Program-made: the position numbers and the translations under genes
Shown here: positions 33,672 through 42,590 of the stretch, piece after piece
How positions within the stretch are numbered: position 1 is the stretch's first letter
Layout: the number at the start of each line of letters is the position of its first letter
The notes under the pieces: generated by a model
Databases searched by the model: none
The model's input: the letters and a program-made list of their open reading frames with translations, nothing else
What the model was told of the DNA's origin: nothing
DNA from: Streptomyces sp. NBC_00620
GTDB taxonomy: Bacteria; Actinomycetota; Actinomycetes; Streptomycetales; Streptomycetaceae
Length of the DNA: 64,000 nucleotides
Reading direction: 5' to 3'
NCBI RefSeq assembly: GCF_026341825.1
Contig: NZ_JAPENY010000003.1
Span: forward strand, 930,001 to 994,000

Positions 33672-34490
33672 TCACACTGGCAGCCGGCGATCCCGTTCTC
33701 CGCCCGGCCGCTCCTTCAGCCAAGCCACGCTTTCCCCGACCAGGTCGAAGATGTCCGCCCCTTCGGCGATGCCGTCCGCCTCGATGATGTGCACGCGGAT
33801 CGAGTCCCGGCCGGCGTCGAGCGCGTCCGCCAGGGCCACCGAGCCCTGCCCGGCGGCGACTTGGGGTTCGCCGCGTACCGCCGGGCCGTCCTTGACGTGG
33901 ACGAGTTCGACGCGCTCGCCGAGCCTGGCGACCACCTCGGCGGGGACCTGGCCCGCGGTCTGCGCCCAGTAGAGGTCGACCTCGGCGACGACCGACGGGT
34001 CGAGGGCGTCCCACAGCACGTCGTAGCCGTAGCGGCCGTCCTCGATCGGGGTCCACTCCCAGTCGTGGTTGTGGTAGCCGACCCGCAGACCGTGGGCGGC
34101 CGCCGCCTCGGCCAGGGCGTTGAGCCGGTCGGCGTACCGGCCCACCCCGTCGGCCGAGACCAAGGCGTCACGTGTGAACCCGGGGAGGGCTTCGGGGGTG
34201 GAGGCGATGGCGATGGGCACGCCCGCCTCGGCCATCTCCTCGAAGAACCAGCCGGGATCCTCCGCGTCGGGCAGCCGGGCATGGGTCGAGGAGACCGTGA
34301 GGCCGGCGGCATCGATGTCGGCCTTGAGTGAGCGTGCTTCGGCGAGGCGCGCGGCACGGTTCAGCTCGCTGCGGCCGAGACGGAAGGGCTCCACCGAGGT
34401 CACCCCGAGGTCGGCGATCCTGGCGAGCGTCGCGGGACGGTCCTCCAAGACGTTCTTCAACGTGTAGAGCTGCAAGCCGATGGCCGGCAT
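33672..34490 (-). CDS. Sugar phosphate isomerase/epimerase (TIM barrel)
   Basis: This is a 272-aa AP-endonuclease-2-type TIM barrel: IGLQLYTLKNVLEDRPATLARIADLGVTSVEPF, LRVGYHNHDWEW, VVAEVDLYWAQTAG, VELVHVKDGPAV and RVHIIEADG, with metal-ligand His, Glu and Asp in the expected positions. Such proteins act on sugars or inositol derivatives. It lies 30 bp downstream of ABC-permease debris and was probably the last gene of a sugar-uptake operon. The ATG at 34490 is preferred over TTG at 34502. Confidence 0.85.
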   Translation of the reverse strand: MPAIGLQLYTLKNVLEDRPATLARIADLGVTSVEPFRLGRSELNRAARLAEARSLKADIDAAGLTVSSTHARLPDAEDPGWFFEEMAEAGVPIAIASTPEALPGFTRDALVSADGVGRYADRLNALAEAAAAHGLRVGYHNHDWEWTPIEDGRYGYDVLWDALDPSVVAEVDLYWAQTAGQVPAEVVARLGERVELVHVKDGPAVRGEPQVAAGQGSVALADALDAGRDSIRVHIIEADGIAEGADIFDLVGESVAWLKERPGGERDRRLPV

Positions 34491-34520
34491 GCCAAGTTCC
34501 AATCTGTCGGGGCCACTTGG

Positions 34521-35216
34521 TCACTTCACCGCACCGGCGGTGAATCCGGTGATGAGGAAGCGCTGGAGCAGCAGGAATCCGGCGACCACCGGAACGGACA
34601 CGACCAGCGAGGCGGCCATGACCTGGTTCCAGTAGACGTTTGCCTCGGTCGAGTAGGCCTGTAGGCCCACGGCCAGTGTGCGGGTCTGTGTGTCGGTGAG
34701 GACCGAGGCGAAGAGCACTTCGCCCCGGGCCGTCATGAACGCGTAGATGCACACGGCGACGATTCCCGGTCGCGGCGGGCACGATGACCTGCAGCAGGGT
34801 GCGCAGCGGTCCTGCGCCGTCCACCTTCGCCGCTTCGTCGAGGTCGCGCGGAACCGTGTCGAAGTACCGGACCAGCATCCACACCGCGAACGGCAACGAG
34901 AAGGTCAGGTACGTGACGATGAGCCCGGTACGGGTGCCGAAGTACTGCGCGAGCGGCACGGTGTGCCAGATGTCGATGAAGGACTGGATCGTCGGCGAGA
35001 ACGGGATCCAGGTGACCTCGCCCTGTACGTCGGGGAGTGTCTTCAGCGACGAGGCGAGCATGACGTACAGCGGGGGTGCACGGAGATCAGGCCCCCCGCC
35101 GGCGGTGCCGAGCCGCCGAACAGAGCGAACGGGGTGCTGAAGTCGTTGAAGGTGTGCAGGAACATCACGAGGACCAGCACCTTGTTGACCGACGACAGCA
35201 GCGGCAGGGTGATCAT
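34521..35216 (-). pseudogene. Fused debris of two sugar ABC permease genes
   Basis: Reading on the reverse strand from 35216, ITLPLLSSVNKVLVLVMFLHTFNDFSTPFALFGGSAPPAG is from a MalF-type permease. At about 35070 another frame takes over with PLYVMLASSLKTLPDVQGEV and YLTFSLPFAVWMLVRYFDTVPRDLDEAAKVDGA, the middle of a MalG-type permease with its EAA loop. A frameshift near 34770 separates VIVPAA from RPGIVAVCIYAFMTARGEVLFAS, which runs to the stop at 34521. The end of malF and the start of malG were deleted together. No product can function. Confidence 0.8.
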
Positions 35217-35221
35217 CTGCA

Positions 35222-35383
35222 GTTGCCGCCACGGTCCCGATCATGCTGTTCGTGCCCAGCATCGAGGGCCTCTCCCACAACGAGGGCGAGTCCACGAACG
35301 ACCAGGACATCAGCGCGGGCACCGACCTAGTGACCACGGTGGTCCACCGGCTCATGTCGGGCGCGCCGGACACGCCCGAGTGA
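35222..35383 (+). pseudogene. C-terminal fragment of an M20 amidohydrolase (hydantoinase/carbamoylase type)
   Basis: In frame from 35222 the sequence reads VPIMLFVPSIEGLSHNEGES, then TDLVTTVVHRLM and a stop. This matches the end of Zn-dependent N-carbamoyl-amino-acid hydrolases and allantoate amidohydrolases (P-x-x-M-L-F-V-P-S, S-H-N-E). The N-terminal 85% or so is missing. It abuts the permease debris on the other strand, so a deletion joined two unrelated broken genes at about 35220. Confidence 0.7.
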
Positions 35384-35390
35384 CGGGGAT

Positions 35391-35549
35391 CTTCGCCGGC
35401 CTCCGAGTAGAGGCGCCTTGAGCGGCGTACTCAACCCCGAAGATCGGAAACAACCCACACGAAGAGGGCCCCCACAGGCTCTCGCCCGCGAAGACCCTTC
35501 GCACCGTCGGGACGACAGGATTTGAACCTGCGACCCCTTGACCCCCAGT
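35391..35549. repeat. Left direct repeat with tRNA-Pro 3' part (attachment-site copy)
   Basis: This 159-bp stretch matches 48441-48600. The inner 62 bp (35488-35549) are identical to 48539-48600 and contain the 3' 43 nt of tRNA-Pro on the reverse strand (35507-35549). The remaining 97 bp agree at roughly 80-90% by eye. The identity stops abruptly inside the anticodon loop region. Confidence 0.9.
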
Positions 35550-35996
35550 TGCGGAGCCCTTGAGCGGCGTGCGATGGGGCGCTCTTCGAGGTCAGTGTCC
35601 AGCGTACTCAGCCGAGTAAAAGAGTCTGTGCACTCAGGCCTCCGCCGGACCGCCTCGCGCCTCGACTTCCGCTCATCGAGGGAACCGCAGCGAACTCTGA
35701 CCTTTCCATCGTCTCGCTTGCCAAGAGCCAGCAATTCGGAACACGTATACGTTCCTTACACTCTGCGGCGACTCTGGCCAACATGCCGTCGAGACCCCAT
35801 CTGGCAGTGCGAGTCGTTCAAAGGAACATCTTCGTCGAGCCCCTACCCTCCCAGCGGCCGCGGGTTGCGTCCTGGGAAGTGGTGTACGGGTTCAAAGCCT
35901 GATCCGGGGTCTGCCGGTGCGTGTACGAGATGGGCCGGCTGCCGGCCCCGGCAGTGCAGAGCGAGGGCTCCTGCCGGGAACCGGGTGCAGCCCGTT
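35550..35996. other. Gene-free left end of the island
   Basis: About 450 bp contain no convincing gene. The segment 35600-35830 is visibly less GC-rich than the surroundings. It contains a 10-bp perfect palindrome (acgtatacgt, 35743-35752) within the near-symmetric GGAACACGTATACGTTCC. Confidence 0.5.
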
Positions 35997-36188
35997 TCAC
36001 GCGTCGATCTGCTTCGGAGGCTCGCCGCCCGAGATCTGGATCTTCCGCGGCTTGGCTTGCTCGGCCACCGGGATGCGGAGCGTAAGGACCCCGGCGGCGT
36101 ACGAGGCGTCGATCCGCTCAGTGTCGAGGCTGTCGCCGAGGAACAGCTGACGGCTGCACGTCCCGGTCGGGCGTTCGGCCGCGATCAA
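35997..36188 (-). pseudogene. C-terminal remnant of an Hsp20/alpha-crystallin small heat-shock protein
   Basis: The reverse-strand frame reads AERPTGTCSRQLFLGDSLDT, then ASYAAGVLTLRIPVAEQAKP and RKIQISGG. This is the second half of the alpha-crystallin domain of actinobacterial Hsp20 (RQLFLG, GVLTLRIP, A-K-P-R-K-I). About 80-90 N-terminal residues are missing. The sequence before residue 1 does not continue the domain in any frame I read. Confidence 0.75.
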
Positions 36189-36338
36189 CTGTGCACCATC
36201 CGGTGAAAGCCCAGTTCAGGGTGGCCGGCCGTGCCCGCCGCCCTGGAAACCGTGACGGCGTGGAGGGCCCGGCGGCAGTGGACATCAGCACCCGGTCGGC
36301 GCCGTCGACGAACCGGCGCAGGCCGGCCTGGACAGTCC

Positions 36339-36535
36339 TCATGCCCCTTGCGGAGGCGGGCCGGGCCGGTGTCCGGGGAGGGTTTGCTCGACCCACGGGC
36401 GCAGGACGTCCGCGGGTGTCGCGCCGCCCCTCCGGGGGATGGCCTGCCCTTTGCGGAGCAACAGCAGGGTGAGCACCGCCTGTACCTCGAATCGCCGGGC
36501 CGGCCGGGGGGACTGGTCGACATCGACTCTGTGCC
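36339..36535 (-). pseudogene. C-terminal remnant of a thioredoxin
   Basis: The reverse strand reads VDVDQSPRPARRFEVQAVLT, then LLLLRKGQAIPRRGGA and PWVEQTLPG. It closely parallels the intact island thioredoxin at 45585 (VDIDKNPRLARRFEVQAVPT, WVEQSIAG). The half with the CxxC active site is gone, and the cis-proline is changed to Leu. It is a decayed second copy. Confidence 0.75.
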
Positions 36536-36573
36536 GGGCCGACCCGCAACGCCGGCCCTCCGGGTGTCCGCGG

Positions 36574-38334
36574 TCAGCGCCCGCCACACAGAATGATCTT
36601 CCAGACGCGCGTTGCCACCTGCAGATTGAGCCGGGTGTCCACATCCGCCAGGTCCCGGTCGCTGATCTCACGGATGCGCTGCAGCCGGTAGCGCAGGGTG
36701 CTGCGGTGGACCGTCAGCGCGACAGCCGCGTCATCGTAGTTGCCTCCCCAGTCGAAATAGCGCGTGAGCGTCTCCACCAACTGCGTGTCGTGCCGTGCGT
36801 CGTAGTCGATCAGCCGGCCGAGCCACTCTCGCACGAAGCCTTCGAGCTCCTGGAGATCGTTGCCGGGTCCCAGGATCCGGTACAGCCCGAGGTTGTCGAA
36901 GAACGTCGTCCCGCTGCGCTGGCGGGAGTTCTGCCGCACCTCCAGGGCCCGCAGTGCCTCCTGATAGCAACGGGGAACGCTGTCCGGAGAGTCGCAGCGG
37001 GTGCTCACCCCGATCGCTCCGTCGGGCGTCACCAGCTCATGGGCCAGCGCCGCGTGTACGGCATCGTGGTTGGGCATCGCTTCGGTCAGCAGAACCACCT
37101 GGTCGCCGCGACGGGTGATCAGCGGACGGGCCGCTGTCGTGGCCGTCGCTTGCTCGACAGCACGGGCGAAGCAGTCGCTTGCTGCGTTGCCCGGCGAATG
37201 CACCACGACGACATAATGGGTGCGTCGCAGGTCATGGCCGACGGCTTCGGCCCGGGCGTAGGCGCTCTTCCCGTCAGTACCCTCCAACAGGTCGTCGATC
37301 AGCTGGCGCCGCAGTCGCAGTTCGACCTCGGTGAGTTCGCGCATATGCATGAGCTCTTGGGCCAGCAACCGCTGGGCGTGATCCAAGGCGAACATGGTGT
37401 GCTCGTTGGCCGTCGCCTCGGGGTCCTCGACGGCGAGTACACCGAGGACGTCGCCGCGCGGCCGGGCCAGGGCGATCAGCCGGTCCTTGACTCTGACCGG
37501 GCCCGCTTCGCGCGCGACCTGCCGCAGCATCTCTTCCTGGTGGGTCTGGGACCGCACCGGATACGGGTCGGGCCGGTCGGGACCGGCCCAGGACCTCAGG
37601 TTGCCGAACCGGTCCTCGATGAGCGTCGGCAGCCCGGTGAGCTCGTACAGCGCTTGGGTGATGGCGTCCTCGCCGCCGCCCCGGGCAGTGACACGGGCGA
37701 GAGTCTCGTGCACGGTCCTCTGCAGATTCAGCTCGGAGCGCATTGTGTCCAACTGCCGCAGTGCGGTGTCCCGTTCGGTGCGGAGTCGGCTCAGTTCGCC
37801 GACGTCGTCGTGGTGCACGGTGCGCGTGCCCGCCAGTGACAGGGCCACCGATGTGAGCCCCATGAGGGTCGAGAGGAGGATGTGCCCATGCTCATCAGGC
37901 CGGGAGTGGGAGGAAACCACGATGTAGCCGAGCAGACCGCCGACTCCGCGCAGGCCGAACGCCCAGTTCCAGGACCGCTCTGGAAGGGATACGGAGCCGT
38001 CGGCCTCGCCCAACTCCTTCATCTGTGTGTCGTCGACCGTTGATGCTCCCGCGTCATGGCCGGGTACGCGGGACAAACCGTCGCCCGTCGCGAGGTATCC
38101 GGCCTCGGCGTGATAGGACCCAAGGGCACTGACATGCCGCATGGCCAACCGCACGATCTCACTCTGCTCCGCGCAGGTGAACAGGGTGTGGGACAGCACC
38201 AGCAGTCCGTGTGGGTCCAGCGCCGCGAGCGGACGGGGGTCGTGCCGTTCGGTGCCTGCGGTGTTGCTCGGGTGGCGCACCACTTCCTGGTCGGAGACGT
38301 GAGGGGACAGCCTCTGTGACGGATGGCGGGCCAT
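36574..38334 (-). CDS. PucR/CdaR-type GAF-containing transcriptional regulator
   Basis: This is a 586-aa protein. A GAF-like segment (residues 45-175) contains LLVLSHTLFTCAEQSEIVRLAM and WAFGLRGVGGLLGYIVVSS. A coiled-coil stretch (DELSRLRTERDTALRQLDTMRSEL region) and a second sensor-like domain (LPTLIEDRFGNLRSWAG) follow. The C-terminal PucR helix-turn-helix is near 530-575 (LVETLTRYFDWGGNYDDAAVALTVHRSTLRYRLQRIREI). It is divergent from the stress gene cluster at 38587, with a palindrome between them, and is the likely local regulator (inference). Confidence 0.82.
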   Translation of the reverse strand: MARHPSQRLSPHVSDQEVVRHPSNTAGTERHDPRPLAALDPHGLLVLSHTLFTCAEQSEIVRLAMRHVSALGSYHAEAGYLATGDGLSRVPGHDAGASTVDDTQMKELGEADGSVSLPERSWNWAFGLRGVGGLLGYIVVSSHSRPDEHGHILLSTLMGLTSVALSLAGTRTVHHDDVGELSRLRTERDTALRQLDTMRSELNLQRTVHETLARVTARGGGEDAITQALYELTGLPTLIEDRFGNLRSWAGPDRPDPYPVRSQTHQEEMLRQVAREAGPVRVKDRLIALARPRGDVLGVLAVEDPEATANEHTMFALDHAQRLLAQELMHMRELTEVELRLRRQLIDDLLEGTDGKSAYARAEAVGHDLRRTHYVVVVHSPGNAASDCFARAVEQATATTAARPLITRRGDQVVLLTEAMPNHDAVHAALAHELVTPDGAIGVSTRCDSPDSVPRCYQEALRALEVRQNSRQRSGTTFFDNLGLYRILGPGNDLQELEGFVREWLGRLIDYDARHDTQLVETLTRYFDWGGNYDDAAVALTVHRSTLRYRLQRIREISDRDLADVDTRLNLQVATRVWKIILCGGR

Positions 38335-38437
38335 AGATCACTCCATTTCCCCCGGTCATCGGAGGCCGTCGAGCGAGTTGCGGGATCCACGCCTGGGCAA
38401 GCCCTGAGCACCCAGCCTAGGCAAGGAAATGCGACTT

Positions 38438-38452
38438 GTCCCAATTTGGGAC
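38438..38452. promoter_or_regulatory. Palindromic operator candidate between regulator and stress genes
   Basis: GTCCCAATTTGGGAC has 7-bp arms around one central base. It is framed by the direct repeat GACTTGT at 38433 and 38450. It lies in the 252-bp gap between the PucR-type regulator and the stress-protein/dnaK genes. Confidence 0.5.
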
Positions 38453-38586
38453 TTGTTCTCGTGGACCGACCGGCTGCGTCGATTTCCGACCTGCCGGGTG
38501 CAGGCGGAGCGCGCTGCTCTCTTGCCACTCTGGGCTTGTCAGGCATCGCCTGGAGCATCGGTGGCCATGGCAGGAAGGACTGGCTG

Positions 38587-39077
38587 ATGGACGAGGAGGC
38601 CCGCAGGACCATCGCCTCGTACACGACCTACCGAGAGGCTGAACGCGCCGTCGATCACCTTTCCGATCCGGGTTTCCCGGTCCAGAGGCCGGCCATCAGG
38701 CAGGACGTGCGCCTGGTGGAGCAGATGACCGGCCGCATGGGACATGGCGGGGCCGCGCTGCACGGCGCGGCGAGCGGGGCACCGATCGGGGGGTCTCCGG
38801 GTTGCTCAACCGGCTGGACCTGCTCGTGTCGGGACTGCTACTCGCCCTGTACGGGCTGGTTCTCCGAGCACTCGTCGGCGCTCTGTCCGGCCTGCTGGTG
38901 AACGCGGCCCAGCGTGGCCGCCGGGACTTCGCCCCGGTGAGTTGCACGCAGCCCGGCCGGTACGACGTCGCCACCGACGAGGCGGTGCAGCTGCCGGCCG
39001 AGCTGCGCAGCGGGACCGGCACCAGCAGCGGGGCTCGGAAGGGCGGCCTCCCGCGGAGCGGTCCCGCCGCCACCTGA
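38587..39077 (+). pseudogene. Frameshifted general stress protein (GSP-17M-like)
   Basis: The first frame reads RRTIASYTTYREAERAVDHL, then VRLVEQMTGRMGHGGAALHG. At about 38795 the sequence continues in another frame as LDLLVSGLLLALYGLVLRAL and RRDFAPVSCTQPGRYDV. Together these match one actinobacterial general-stress-protein homologue with an N-terminal domain and a membrane hairpin. A short deletion also seems to have removed part of the GALIGW-type linker. A sequencing error cannot be excluded. Confidence 0.7.
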
Positions 39078-39145
39078 GCGAATGCGGAAGACCGGGCGCG
39101 ACCCCGAGGGCAAACGGGGACCGTCCGTCGCGGAAGGAGTTCCTC

Positions 39146-41053
39146 ATGGCCAAGGCAGTAGGCATCGACCTGGGCACCACGAACTCGGTGATCGCCGTCT
39201 GGGAGGGCGGCGAGCCGACAGTCGTGCCCAACACCGAGGGCAACCGCACGACACCGTCCGTGGTGGCCTTCACCGACACCGGCGAGCGCCTGGTGGGCCA
39301 GCTGGCCCGCCGCCAGGCGATCCTCAACCCCAAGGGCACCATCTACTCGGCCAAGCGGTTCATCGGCCGGCACTTCGACGAGATCTCCGAAGAGGCCAGG
39401 GCCGTCGCGTACGACGTGGTCGAGGGAGACGGCGCCGCCGCCCGCTTCAAGGTGCGCGACAAGCTCTACGCGCCCGAGGAGATCAGCGCGCAGGTGCTGC
39501 GCAAGCTCGCCGACGACGCCTCCAAGCAGCTGGGAGAGCGGGTCACGGAGGCGGTCATCACGGTGCCCGCCTACTTCAACGACGCCCAGCGCACCGCTAC
39601 CAAGGACGCCGGACGGATCGCCGGCCTGGAAGTGCTGCGGATCATCAACGAGCCGACCGCGGCCGCTCTCGCCTACGGCATGGACAAGAAGGAGCACGAA
39701 ACCGTGCTCGTCTTCGACCTGGGCGGCGGCACCTTCGACGTCAGCATCCTCGACGTCGGCGACGGCGTGGTGGAAGTACGGTCCACGGCGGGCGACAGCC
39801 ATCTGGGCGGCGACGACTTCGACCGCCGGCTGGTCGACCAGCTCGCCGACGGCTTCCAGAAGGAGAACGGCATCGACCTGCGCCAGGACCCCCAGGCGCT
39901 GCAACGCCTGTTCGAGGCCGCCGAGAAGGCCAAGACCGAGCTCAGCTCGGTGACCCAGACGCAGATCAGCCTGCCGTTCATCACGGCCGACGCCTCCGGG
40001 CCCAAGCACCTGACCACGACGATCATGCGGTCCACGTTCGAGCAGATCACCGGCGACCTGGTGGAGCGCTGCCTGGGCCCGGTACGGCAGGCCATGGACG
40101 ACGCCAAGGTCAGTGACAGCGACATCGACGAGGTCATCCTCGTCGGCGGCTCCACCCGCATCCCCGCCGTCCAGGCCCTGGTGCGGAGGCTGACCGGCGG
40201 CAAGGAACCCAACATGAGTGTCAACCCCGACGAGGTCGTGGCGCTGGGTGCCGCGATCCAGGCGGGGGTCCTCAAGGGCGAGGTCAAGGACGTCCTGCTG
40301 CTCGACGTCACCCCTTTGTCGCTGGGTGTGGAGACACGCGGCGGCGTGATGACGAAGATCGTCGAGCGGAACACCACCATCCCGGTACGCCGCACCGAGA
40401 CCTTCTCCACCGCCGAGGACAACCAGCCCGCCGTCGACGTCGTCGTCCTGCAGGGCGAGCGTGAGAGGGCCGCCGACAACCGGGTCCTGGGTCGGTTCCA
40501 GCTCACCGACATCCGCCCCGCGCCGCGCGGCGAGCCGCAGGTCGAGGTCACCTTCGACGTCGACGCCAACGGCATCCTCAACGTCACCGCGCGGGACAAG
40601 GACACCGGCAAGGAGCAGGGCATCACCATCAGCGAGAGCTCCAACCTGGACCGCAGCGAGGTCGAGCGGATGGTCCAGGAGGCCGAACACAACCGCGGCC
40701 AGGACCAGGCCCTGCGCGAGGCAGTCGACGCCCGCAACGAACTGGACGCCATCGCCTACCAGGTCGAAAAGCGCCTCGGCGAGCTCGGCGACGCCGCACC
40801 CGCACATGAGAAGGCCCGCGCCGAGATGCTGGTGGCCGAGGCTCGCGAGGCGGTCAAGAACGAGGCCGGGGTGGACAAGGTCCGGCCGCTGGCATCCGAA
40901 CTCCAGCAGGTCTTCGCGGGGCTCGCGGCCCACCAGGCGGGATCCGCCGCGGGCGGTCCGGCGGGCACCGGCTCACCGGACGGATCCGGGGCCGCGCCGG
41001 GCGGCGCCGAGGGCGGCGACGATGTGATCGACGCCGAATTCGACAAGGGCTGA
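39146..41053 (+). CDS. dnaK: Chaperone DnaK (Hsp70), island copy
   Basis: This is a 635-aa Hsp70. The nucleotide-binding domain has GIDLGTTNSVIAVWEGGEPTVVPN, VVTEAVITVPAYFNDAQR-like phosphate motifs and LVFDLGGGTFDVSIL. The substrate domain has the linker DVLLLDVTPLSLGVET. The C-terminus has the acidic DDVIDAEFDKG tail. It folds client proteins with DnaJ and GrpE, both encoded next. GGAAGGAG precedes the ATG. It is probably an extra copy beside the housekeeping dnaK (inference, since that gene is not in the window). No HspR-type CTTGAGT-N7-ACTCAAG operator is visible upstream. Confidence 0.97.
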   Translation: MAKAVGIDLGTTNSVIAVWEGGEPTVVPNTEGNRTTPSVVAFTDTGERLVGQLARRQAILNPKGTIYSAKRFIGRHFDEISEEARAVAYDVVEGDGAAARFKVRDKLYAPEEISAQVLRKLADDASKQLGERVTEAVITVPAYFNDAQRTATKDAGRIAGLEVLRIINEPTAAALAYGMDKKEHETVLVFDLGGGTFDVSILDVGDGVVEVRSTAGDSHLGGDDFDRRLVDQLADGFQKENGIDLRQDPQALQRLFEAAEKAKTELSSVTQTQISLPFITADASGPKHLTTTIMRSTFEQITGDLVERCLGPVRQAMDDAKVSDSDIDEVILVGGSTRIPAVQALVRRLTGGKEPNMSVNPDEVVALGAAIQAGVLKGEVKDVLLLDVTPLSLGVETRGGVMTKIVERNTTIPVRRTETFSTAEDNQPAVDVVVLQGERERAADNRVLGRFQLTDIRPAPRGEPQVEVTFDVDANGILNVTARDKDTGKEQGITISESSNLDRSEVERMVQEAEHNRGQDQALREAVDARNELDAIAYQVEKRLGELGDAAPAHEKARAEMLVAEAREAVKNEAGVDKVRPLASELQQVFAGLAAHQAGSAAGGPAGTGSPDGSGAAPGGAEGGDDVIDAEFDKG

Positions 41054-41063
41054 GGTGCCCGCC

Positions 41064-41648
41064 ATGCCCATCCCACCCCAGGGCCGAGAGCCCGACCCGC
41101 CGCCGGAAGGCGCCGTACAGCCGCCGCGCGGGGACCTTGCACAGCCTCGACCGCCGACCGAGGAGGCCGAGCCGTCGCCCGACGCCGCAACCGGCAGCGC
41201 CACACCCGACGACGAATCCTCGGCCGCGTTGCGAGAGGCCGAGGACCGCTGGCGCCGCGCCCTGGCCGACCTCGACAACCTGCGCAAACGCCACGCCAGG
41301 GAGCTGGAGCGGGAGGCCGCGGCCGAACGCGCCCGTACGGCTGCGGCCTTCCTGCCCGTCATCGACAACTTGGAACTTGCCCTGAGCCACGCGGCCGCCG
41401 ACCCCGGTGCGATTGTCGAAGGTGTCCGGGCTGTGCGTGACCAGGCCGTGAACGTCCTGGAGCGGCTGGGCTACCCGCGCCACGCAGAGAGGGGTGTGGC
41501 GTTCGACCCGTCCCGGCACGAGGTGGTCGGCGTGGTCCAGGATCCCGATGCCGATCCGAACACCGTGGTCCAGGTGGTGCGACCCGGCTACGGGGAGGCC
41601 GAGCGGCAGCTGCGGCCGGCCGCCGTGACCGTCGCCAAGCGGGAGTGA
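41064..41648 (+). CDS. grpE: Nucleotide exchange factor GrpE
   Basis: This is a 194-aa protein with a disordered Pro/Glu-rich N-terminus, a long helix (LREAEDRWRRALADLDNLRKRHARELEREAAAERARTAA), then FLPVIDNLELAL and a beta domain with FDPSRHEVVGVV. It releases ADP from DnaK. The ATG at 41064 is favoured over GTG at 41055 by the ribosome-binding spacing. It lies 10 bp after dnaK. Confidence 0.95.
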   Translation: MPIPPQGREPDPPPEGAVQPPRGDLAQPRPPTEEAEPSPDAATGSATPDDESSAALREAEDRWRRALADLDNLRKRHARELEREAAAERARTAAAFLPVIDNLELALSHAAADPGAIVEGVRAVRDQAVNVLERLGYPRHAERGVAFDPSRHEVVGVVQDPDADPNTVVQVVRPGYGEAERQLRPAAVTVAKRE

Positions 41649-41654
41649 CCGTCC

Positions 41655-42590
41655 ATGTCACGCGACTTCTACGAGGTGCTCGGCGTTCCGCGTACCGCCG
41701 ACCGGGACGAGATCCAGCGGGCCTATCGCACCCTGGCCCGCAGGTACCACCCCGACGTCAACAAGGACCCCCAGGCCGAGGAGCGGTTCAAGGAGATCAA
41801 CGAGGCCTTCAGCGTCCTGTCCGATCCGGAGCAGCGAGCCCGGTACGACCGCTTCGGCGAGGACTTCCGGAAGGTCCCGGAAGACTGGGAGGAGCGGGTC
41901 GCCGCCGGCGCCGGAGCCGGCAGCGGCTTCCGGTGGACCGCTGGCGGCGATCCCCGGGCGCGCTACTCCACGGCAGGCTTCGAGGGCGAGGGGATCGACG
42001 TCGAGGATCTGTTCGGTTCGCTGTTCGGCGGTGCCGGGCGGATGCGTGTGCCCGGCGCCGACCAGGAGGCCGAACTGCCACTCACCGTCGAGGAGGCCTA
42101 TCGGGGCGGCCGCCGTACGGTCACCCTCGCCGGGCCGGCCGGGCAACGGCGCTACCAGGTCGACGTGCCGCCCGGCACCACCGACGGGCAGCGCATCCGG
42201 CTGGCCGGGGAGGGCGGGCGCGGGAGCGGCGACGACGCTCCCGCCGGGGACCTGTACCTGAGGGTGCGGATCCGGCCGCACCCCGAGTTCCGCCTCGACG
42301 GCCGGGACGTCCACGTGACGCTTCCGGTTACCCCGTGGGAGGCGGCGCTGGGCGCGACCGTACCGGTGCCCACTCCGAGCGGCGCCACGGCGAAGGTGAC
42401 CGTGCCCGCCGGGTCCTCCAGCGGACGGCGTCTGCGGCTGCGCGGCGAGGGCATGCCGGGCCCGCGCGGCGCGAACGGAGACCTGTACGCGGAGCTGCGG
42501 ATCATGGTGCCGCCACGGCTGAGCGACCGGGAGCGCGAGCTGCTGGAGGAACTTGCCGCTGTCTCCTCGTTCGACCCCAGGAGGACCTGA
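41655..42590 (+). CDS. dnaJ: DnaJ-type co-chaperone (CbpA-like, no zinc finger)
   Basis: This is a 311-aa protein. The J domain at 1-70 contains the HPD motif (RYHPDVNKDP). A Gly-rich segment follows, then two C-terminal substrate-binding beta domains (LTVEEAYRGGRRTVTLAG; LPVTPWEAALGATVPVPT). The CxxCxGxG zinc repeats of true DnaJ are absent, so it is of the CbpA/DnaJ type B class. That fits the CbpM-like gene directly downstream. Its stop overlaps the next start (TGATG). Confidence 0.93.
   Translation: MSRDFYEVLGVPRTADRDEIQRAYRTLARRYHPDVNKDPQAEERFKEINEAFSVLSDPEQRARYDRFGEDFRKVPEDWEERVAAGAGAGSGFRWTAGGDPRARYSTAGFEGEGIDVEDLFGSLFGGAGRMRVPGADQEAELPLTVEEAYRGGRRTVTLAGPAGQRRYQVDVPPGTTDGQRIRLAGEGGRGSGDDAPAGDLYLRVRIRPHPEFRLDGRDVHVTLPVTPWEAALGATVPVPTPSGATAKVTVPAGSSSGRRLRLRGEGMPGPRGANGDLYAELRIMVPPRLSDRERELLEELAAVSSFDPRRT

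Noticed and set aside
35222..35383. LysK-type M20 peptidase releasing the carrier-bound product
   Set aside because: Only the last 53 codons remain, and the motif set is closer to carbamoylase/allantoate amidohydrolase.
35400..35425. HspR-type operator near CTTGAGCGGCGTACTCAA
   Set aside because: The half-sites TTGAG and CTCAA are 7 bp apart rather than 9. The site lies in the tRNA-flanking repeat, far from dnaK, and the copy at 48465 is not symmetric.
35507..35549. Second functional tRNA-Pro gene
   Set aside because: Only the 3' 43 nt are present. The sequence diverges before the anticodon 5' stem, so no cloverleaf can form.
38696..40933. 745-aa reverse-strand open frame opposite dnaK
   Set aside because: Antisense shadow; the forward strand is an intact DnaK.
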